Source: Dinochytrium kinnereticum
Taxonomy: Eukaryota; Chytridiomycota; Chytridiomycetes; Chytridiales; Chytridiaceae
Assembly: GCA_027604005.1 (NCBI GenBank)
Contig: JADGJT010000505.1
Location: 1,628 to 14,266 of the forward strand
Direction of reading: 5' to 3'
Length of the DNA stretch: 12,639 nt
The notes below the pieces were generated by a model. That model made no database searches and was not told where the DNA came from. It worked only from the letters and a program-made list of their open reading frames with translations. The position numbers and the translations under genes were made by a program. Shown piece by piece: positions 9,097 through 12,639 of the stretch (position 1 is the first letter of the stretch; each line of letters begins with the position of its first letter).

Positions 9097-9564
9097 TGCA
9101 TTCTTGATCGCTGCATTGGCCTTTTACCTCACCTTACCACTATCAGTTGTAGGCCTTAAGGCAGTTCCTTTTCAACATCAACAAATTATTCAGTTCTTAA
9201 TCAGCATGGCGAAGGCTTGTTAGAATTCGGCTTGCTCTAGAACGGCCGTCCCTGGCAGCTAATCTTAAAAGGCCACCCCATAGAAGACTCAACTTTCAAA
9301 ATACCCCAATGCGTAGCATACCAATAGAACAGGGGATATAGGGGAGATATTGGGGAGAAATGCAGATAATACAAGCAGCACTCGAAAGAGTCGAGGCATC
9401 GAATTCACAGAAAATGATTAGACGGCGTTTGCACAGAAAAAGTACGCATCGATGTATAGTCTATACTAATACTATCAGAGGAGATTGTGCCTACTTTCGT
9501 CTTGATAGGTGCGGGGCGTTTGGGCGGTGCCTGTAACTTGTCACTTCTTTGGCATTTCTCCAAA
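9097..9564. promoter_or_regulatory. Intergenic region upstream of the FOP-type gene, with a G-rich repeat
   Basis: About 470 bp separate the putative minus-strand start at 9096 from the FOP start at 9565. At 9331-9358 there are three related units, AGGGGATAT, AGGGGAGATAT and TGGGGAGA. A 7-bp inverted repeat, CCCCAAT (9304-9310) and ATTGGGG (9349-9355), flanks part of them. At 9455-9465 lies the near-palindrome TATAGTCTATA. If both genes are real, this is a shared bidirectional promoter; that is inference. Confidence 0.35.
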
Positions 9565-10476
9565 ATGGAGCTGCAAGCACTTGTTGAGGACACACTGCAG
9601 AAGACTGGAGTCCTCGGAAAAGTCAAGGTTTGCTGCCTTTATCCATCTATCACTGAAAAATCGTATGTCCAGGCTCAGCTCCGGTCAGCGGTATTCAATG
9701 TTATGCAAGACATGGACAACCCCATACGGACTTCTTCAGCAAACAAACAGCTTTTAACCACAGAGGAAGGTTGGGGGTCATCATTGCTCATTATCCATGT
9801 AACCAAGAGAAAGGTGTAATGGCTCTAACCATCATTCGGGACTTCCTCGACTTCTTTGAGCTTGACTGCACGGCAGCGGTGCTAGAGCCAGAGCTCTCTG
9901 TTGTAAGTTGAATGATGTTGAAAAGCATGTAATTTAGTAGTAGCCTGGCTTTAAAGCTTCCGAAAAGGCTGGTAGTTTGCCGTTTTTGACGAAGGATCCA
10001 AAAAAGCCGCTGCTATTTCAACTTTTGGATGCATGTAATTCTGGTAGATAGTTTTTCAAGCTTCGTTTTGTCCTTTTTTGGCCACCTTTTACGAGCGTTA
10101 AGGATAGATCCTTACGTAAAGATAAATCAATGTTTTTAATTTTAATTACTTCAAGACACGGGGAGTGCGCAACGGAAATCGACGAGCGATAACGATATAG
10201 AAGGACAGGCCGCAGAAAAGGCATCGCCGGAACATTTGCCTTTAAGGTAGTATAAGCTCCGAGGTTTCAGGGCTTGATTACTAAATGCTGTGTGTTTTTC
10301 ATTTTTAAAGGTCCGTTGTCGATCAGCATACGGATACCCGCCAGGTTTGCTTTTATGATGATGCCTGCACTAATTTACATTAGCAGTCTGAATCGGAGTA
10401 TATTACAACGGATTTGACTCTGAGCTCCTCAAACAGTGTGGAGAACTTTGCGTTTGACCATATAGAGCCAGTTTAG
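9565..10476 (+). CDS. CEP43: FOP/CEP43-type centriole and basal-body protein, 7 exons
   Basis: Exons 9565-9627, 9673-9769, 9814-9902, 9944-10043, 10156-10246, 10311-10344 and 10387-10476 join in one frame of 187 residues. Introns are 45, 44, 41, 112, 64 and 42 nt, all GT-AG. Residues 2-29 (ELQALVEDTLQKTGVLGKVK, then AQLRSAVF) and 49-80 (LLTTEEG, then ALTIIRDFLDFFELDCTAAV and LEPE) match the N-terminal TOF/LisH dimerisation domain of FOP/FGFR1OP. KPLLFQLLDAC (104-114) matches the following conserved helix. The C-terminal part is Ser/Asp/Glu-rich and ends FDHIEPV. Animal FOP is a centriolar-satellite and basal-body protein needed for ciliogenesis; here it would act at the zoospore flagellum base. 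At 187 residues it is shorter than animal FOP (about 400) and close to CEP20, but the LTTEEG region is FOP-like. The start is the first in-frame ATG and has A at -3 and G at +4. Confidence 0.88.
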
Positions 10477-10689
10477 TTTAATGTTTAATCCGTACCTGAA
10501 GTGGATTTGATGGAATTAGTCAAGTCAAATTAGGTTGATCAACGAATTCCTTGTGATAACTTTCCACTAAAAGTAGATTGAATCGTACTTTGAATCTTTT
10601 CCATGTACTGTTCAGACATTTTGATCGGGGCAAAGGAGGATTTATCCCACGGAACTAGCTTCAGCCATTAGGTGATTGGTAAATAATGG

Positions 10690-10695
10690 AATAAA
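10690..10695 (+). terminator. Candidate poly(A) signal of the FOP-type gene
   Basis: AATAAA lies 214 nt after the FOP stop codon and before the 3' end of the convergent WW gene at 10753. No closer canonical signal was seen. Between stop and signal (10477-10689) no gene is visible. Confidence 0.4.
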
Positions 10696-10752
10696 TTTAA
10701 ACAGTTCACCACTGGCCTTGGCTGCTGCTATCGCTGATATGGAGGTTGGGAT

Positions 10753-12005
10753 TCAGGAGGCGGTGGCCAAGTTAGTTGTCGGTGCGGAGGACACATGGAT
10801 GCTGTCGAAAGTGATGCTGCCGCTGCCGCTACCGCTGAGGCTGAGGGGGGTTGGAGGATGCGTCAACTGATGCTGATTGCGGGCAGATTCTGTGAGAATC
10901 TGGCGTACCTCACATGTTCGCCCGCGACTCAACTCAAAATACCTAAATCCTCTGAGTGCGTTTTTTCATCCAGAACAGTTTTTCCCATTCCGGTTTTTGG
11001 TTTGAGGGGTGTTTTCTTCTTTTCTTCTTTATTTGGCTCTTTTCCACCTTGTCGGAAGCCCTGAATTTTGGTGATGTTCACTTTTGTTTAAGTTGGATGG
11101 TGCGGGACCTGTCAGGGGTCAGGGAAATTGCCAAAAGTGCACAGACACCAAGGCGCAAAGTTGGAGGACACGTCCCATCAACGCCAATAATCCCTTTTGG
11201 GATGACAAGCCTAAATGACAGTAACATGAGTATAAATACTCAGAGCCTGTAGCAGTTTTGAGCTGTCCTTAACGCACGTTCCCATTCCTTCACTGCTGAG
11301 TAGCATCTCCCATACTCATCTTAACAGATGATGAAGCTGGTCTACGGTGAAACTGCCCAAATTGATGAGGATGGAGGGTGGCCTTGACGGGAGCAACTGG
11401 ACTGGTGGTGGTAGGCTGGGGAGGTGCTTGAGATCGACTCACCAGTAGTGTGGCAAGCCATTGATTTTGGCGAGCCTGGTCCTGGCAGCGGTCGTCAAAG
11501 GCCCGGAGGTACATATGCTATTTTGTGCGGATAATACACGGGTTGTTGCTGCTGCTGCTGGTACTGGACTGGTGGTTGCGAGGGCCGAGCATAGTACTGT
11601 TGCGGGGGGGCAGCCACCGGCGGAGAAGCACCACGATGATCAACCCATTGAGATACTCCCGTGGCAGTATTCATGAAGAAGTAACGCTGTGTGTTTGGGC
11701 TTTAGAAGGGTCAGCTCGGCATCTGCACAATGATTGTGTGCGAGTATTGCAAGGTGAGAACCTGGTGTTTCTCACATATACACTGTGTGAGTCATCCCAA
11801 AATACTGACGTCTCTACCTGTGGTTTTTCCGTGTACAATGATTTTTTCCACCCTGTGTTGGCTTGAGTTGTGAAGTTATGAATAACTGTCAACGAAGACG
11901 CACGAGTGCATAATACTTAGTGCGAGATCATTGTTTAAATAGTGCCAATATGTGTATGACACGCATTGGTGATTTAGGAGTGAAATTAGTTGCGTGTGTA
12001 TTCAT
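10753..12005 (-). CDS. WW-domain protein, Pro/Gln-rich, 6 exons
   Basis: Model (minus): 12005-11963, 11885-11818, 11686-11540, 11481-11316, 11108-11048, 10942-10753. Introns are 77, 131, 58, 207 and 105 nt; about 224 residues. All junction phases agree. The second intron splits a WW domain: GWKKSLYTEKPQ (26-37) before it, RYFFMNTATGVSQW (38-51) after it. The two Trp are 23 residues apart, with the central aromatic triad and the N/T-G turn present. The usual Pro three residues after the second Trp is His. The rest is disordered: Pro-rich with six Gln (80-85), Thr/Pro-rich, then GSGSGS near the C terminus. WW domains bind Pro-rich ligands, so this is probably an adaptor. The second to fourth exons are well supported. 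The first exon (weak donor C|GTGTCA) and the last two rest on phase and splice sites only. A strong unused donor (CTACTG|GTGAGT at 11443) suggests an alternative isoform. Confidence 0.6.
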
Positions 12006-12132
12006 ATATATATACTGTAATTAGTGATTAGATGTATAAGAGAGCAAAACTTGAATTGATTTTAAACAATATAATTTAAGACCTGGTCCCAGGCTAGAAT
12101 TTGAGCTATGCTCTCTCCCCCAATCTACTATA
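12006..12132 (-). other. 5' region of WW gene and transposon junction
   Basis: On the minus strand CACTAATTACAG (ending 12015) is a good branch point plus acceptor 9 nt before the WW gene ATG, suggesting a 5' UTR intron. A short (AT)n run follows it (about 12004-12014). At 12125-12110 the minus strand carries GATTGGGGGAGAGAGC, a purine run just after the gag-like stop codon. It could be a retroelement polypurine tract or chance. No terminal repeat could be delimited. Confidence 0.35.
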
Positions 12133-12627
12133 TCAAATTTGAGTATTCCGTGAGGCCTTCAAGGATTGGGCTTGGGCTTTGTTGATATAGTCCGTGAGTG
12201 AGGTGGGGGGGTCCATTTGGTTTAGTTGGTGTATTTTGGCTCGGAGGGCCGAGGTGATGTTGTCAACATCCAGCTTGGCCAGTTTGAGGAGTTCCTTCCA
12301 TCTGGCACGGGGAGTTCCGATGGTAGGGGCCTTTGCCTGGGCAACATAAATGTTGTAGGCATCATCTTTGAGGATCTCCGCAAAGAAGCTATGAATAAAG
12401 AGATGTTCGAGTTTGTGGATCTTGAGGTCTTCCTTATCAGTCGTTTTGGGAGGGTTCAAGACAGTAGTTAAGTGAAGGCTCATGGGGATAGTGTTGAATT
12501 TAAATTCTTTAGCGGCTCGACCATCCAGGAGTGAGATCGTGCGAGAGAACCAGGTGCGGGCCTTAGTTGGGTCTCGGATGGTCGACAGGGAGACTTTGTT
12601 AATACGGTCGTTGTTGATATAGGCCAT
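12133..12627 (-). CDS. Truncated gag-like protein of an LTR retrotransposon
   Basis: ATG-initiated frame of 164 codons with an in-frame stop 9 nt upstream of the ATG. The start region reads RDPTKARTWFSRTISLLDG, like the opening of a gag capsid domain. The C-terminal half contains RWKELLKLAKLD and LRAKIHQLNQMDPPTSLTDY, matching the L-x-x-x-I/L-x-x-L-x(6)-S-L-x-D-Y-I pattern of copia-type gag (UBN2-like). The expected CCHC zinc knuckle, protease, integrase and reverse transcriptase are all absent, so this is a truncated or internally deleted copy. The frame itself is intact, which suggests recent insertion or use as a small gene. A 5' terminal repeat, if any, would lie beyond the right edge. 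The family call comes from pattern only. Confidence 0.5.
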   Translation of the reverse strand: MAYINNDRINKVSLSTIRDPTKARTWFSRTISLLDGRAAKEFKFNTIPMSLHLTTVLNPPKTTDKEDLKIHKLEHLFIHSFFAEILKDDAYNIYVAQAKAPTIGTPRARWKELLKLAKLDVDNITSALRAKIHQLNQMDPPTSLTDYINKAQAQSLKASRNTQI

Positions 12628-12639
12628 TTGGGTTTAGTT

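Noticed and set aside
9405..9626. Minus-strand frame overlapping the first FOP exon
   Set aside because: The opposite strand carries a clear family match with splice sites; this frame has none.
10676..11252. Plus-strand frames at 10.7-11.25 kb with Ala/Pro/Leu repeats
   Set aside because: They lie antisense to the last WW-gene exons, have no domain, and the minus strand gives phase-consistent splicing.

Overview
The window looks like nuclear DNA of a zoosporic (flagellated) fungus, most likely a chytrid-type lineage. Two spliced genes point there. One carries the fungus-specific areA GATA-like block (DUF1752). The other encodes a FOP/CEP43-type protein with the TON1/OFD1/FOP fold, a basal-body family kept by organisms with centrioles and cilia. 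The lineage call is inference. Genes are cut by many introns, several only 41-58 nt long, so long open frames are a poor guide. The main exon models were built by hand from splice sites, reading phase and family resemblance.

Layout, left to right. 1-1080 is a C-run and A/purine-rich low-complexity DNA with no convincing gene. 1085-1534 (minus) holds membrane-protein-like frames ending at an AATAAA signal, unresolved. 3798-1937 (minus) is a three-exon gene for a 508-residue DUF1752 regulator. Its upstream DNA has an 85-nt pure pyrimidine tract, a perfect TGACGTCA and a CACGTG. About 4.7-8.0 kb has no gene I can support. 9096-7982 (minus) has coding-like exons, including a Kelch-like piece, that I could not join into one frame. 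9565-10476 (plus) is the seven-exon FOP/CEP43-type gene of 187 residues. Convergent with it, 12005-10753 (minus) is a six-exon gene for a WW-domain, Pro/Gln-rich protein of about 224 residues. 12627-12133 (minus) is a gag-like retrotransposon fragment just upstream of the WW gene.

The genes do not form a pathway: a nutrient/TOR-type regulator, a basal-body protein, a WW adaptor and a transposon remnant. The FOP gene (plus) and the unresolved 9.1-8.0 kb locus (minus) are divergent across about 470 bp. The FOP and WW genes converge with 276 bp between their stop codons. No CRISPR array, tRNA, rRNA or complete mobile element was seen.
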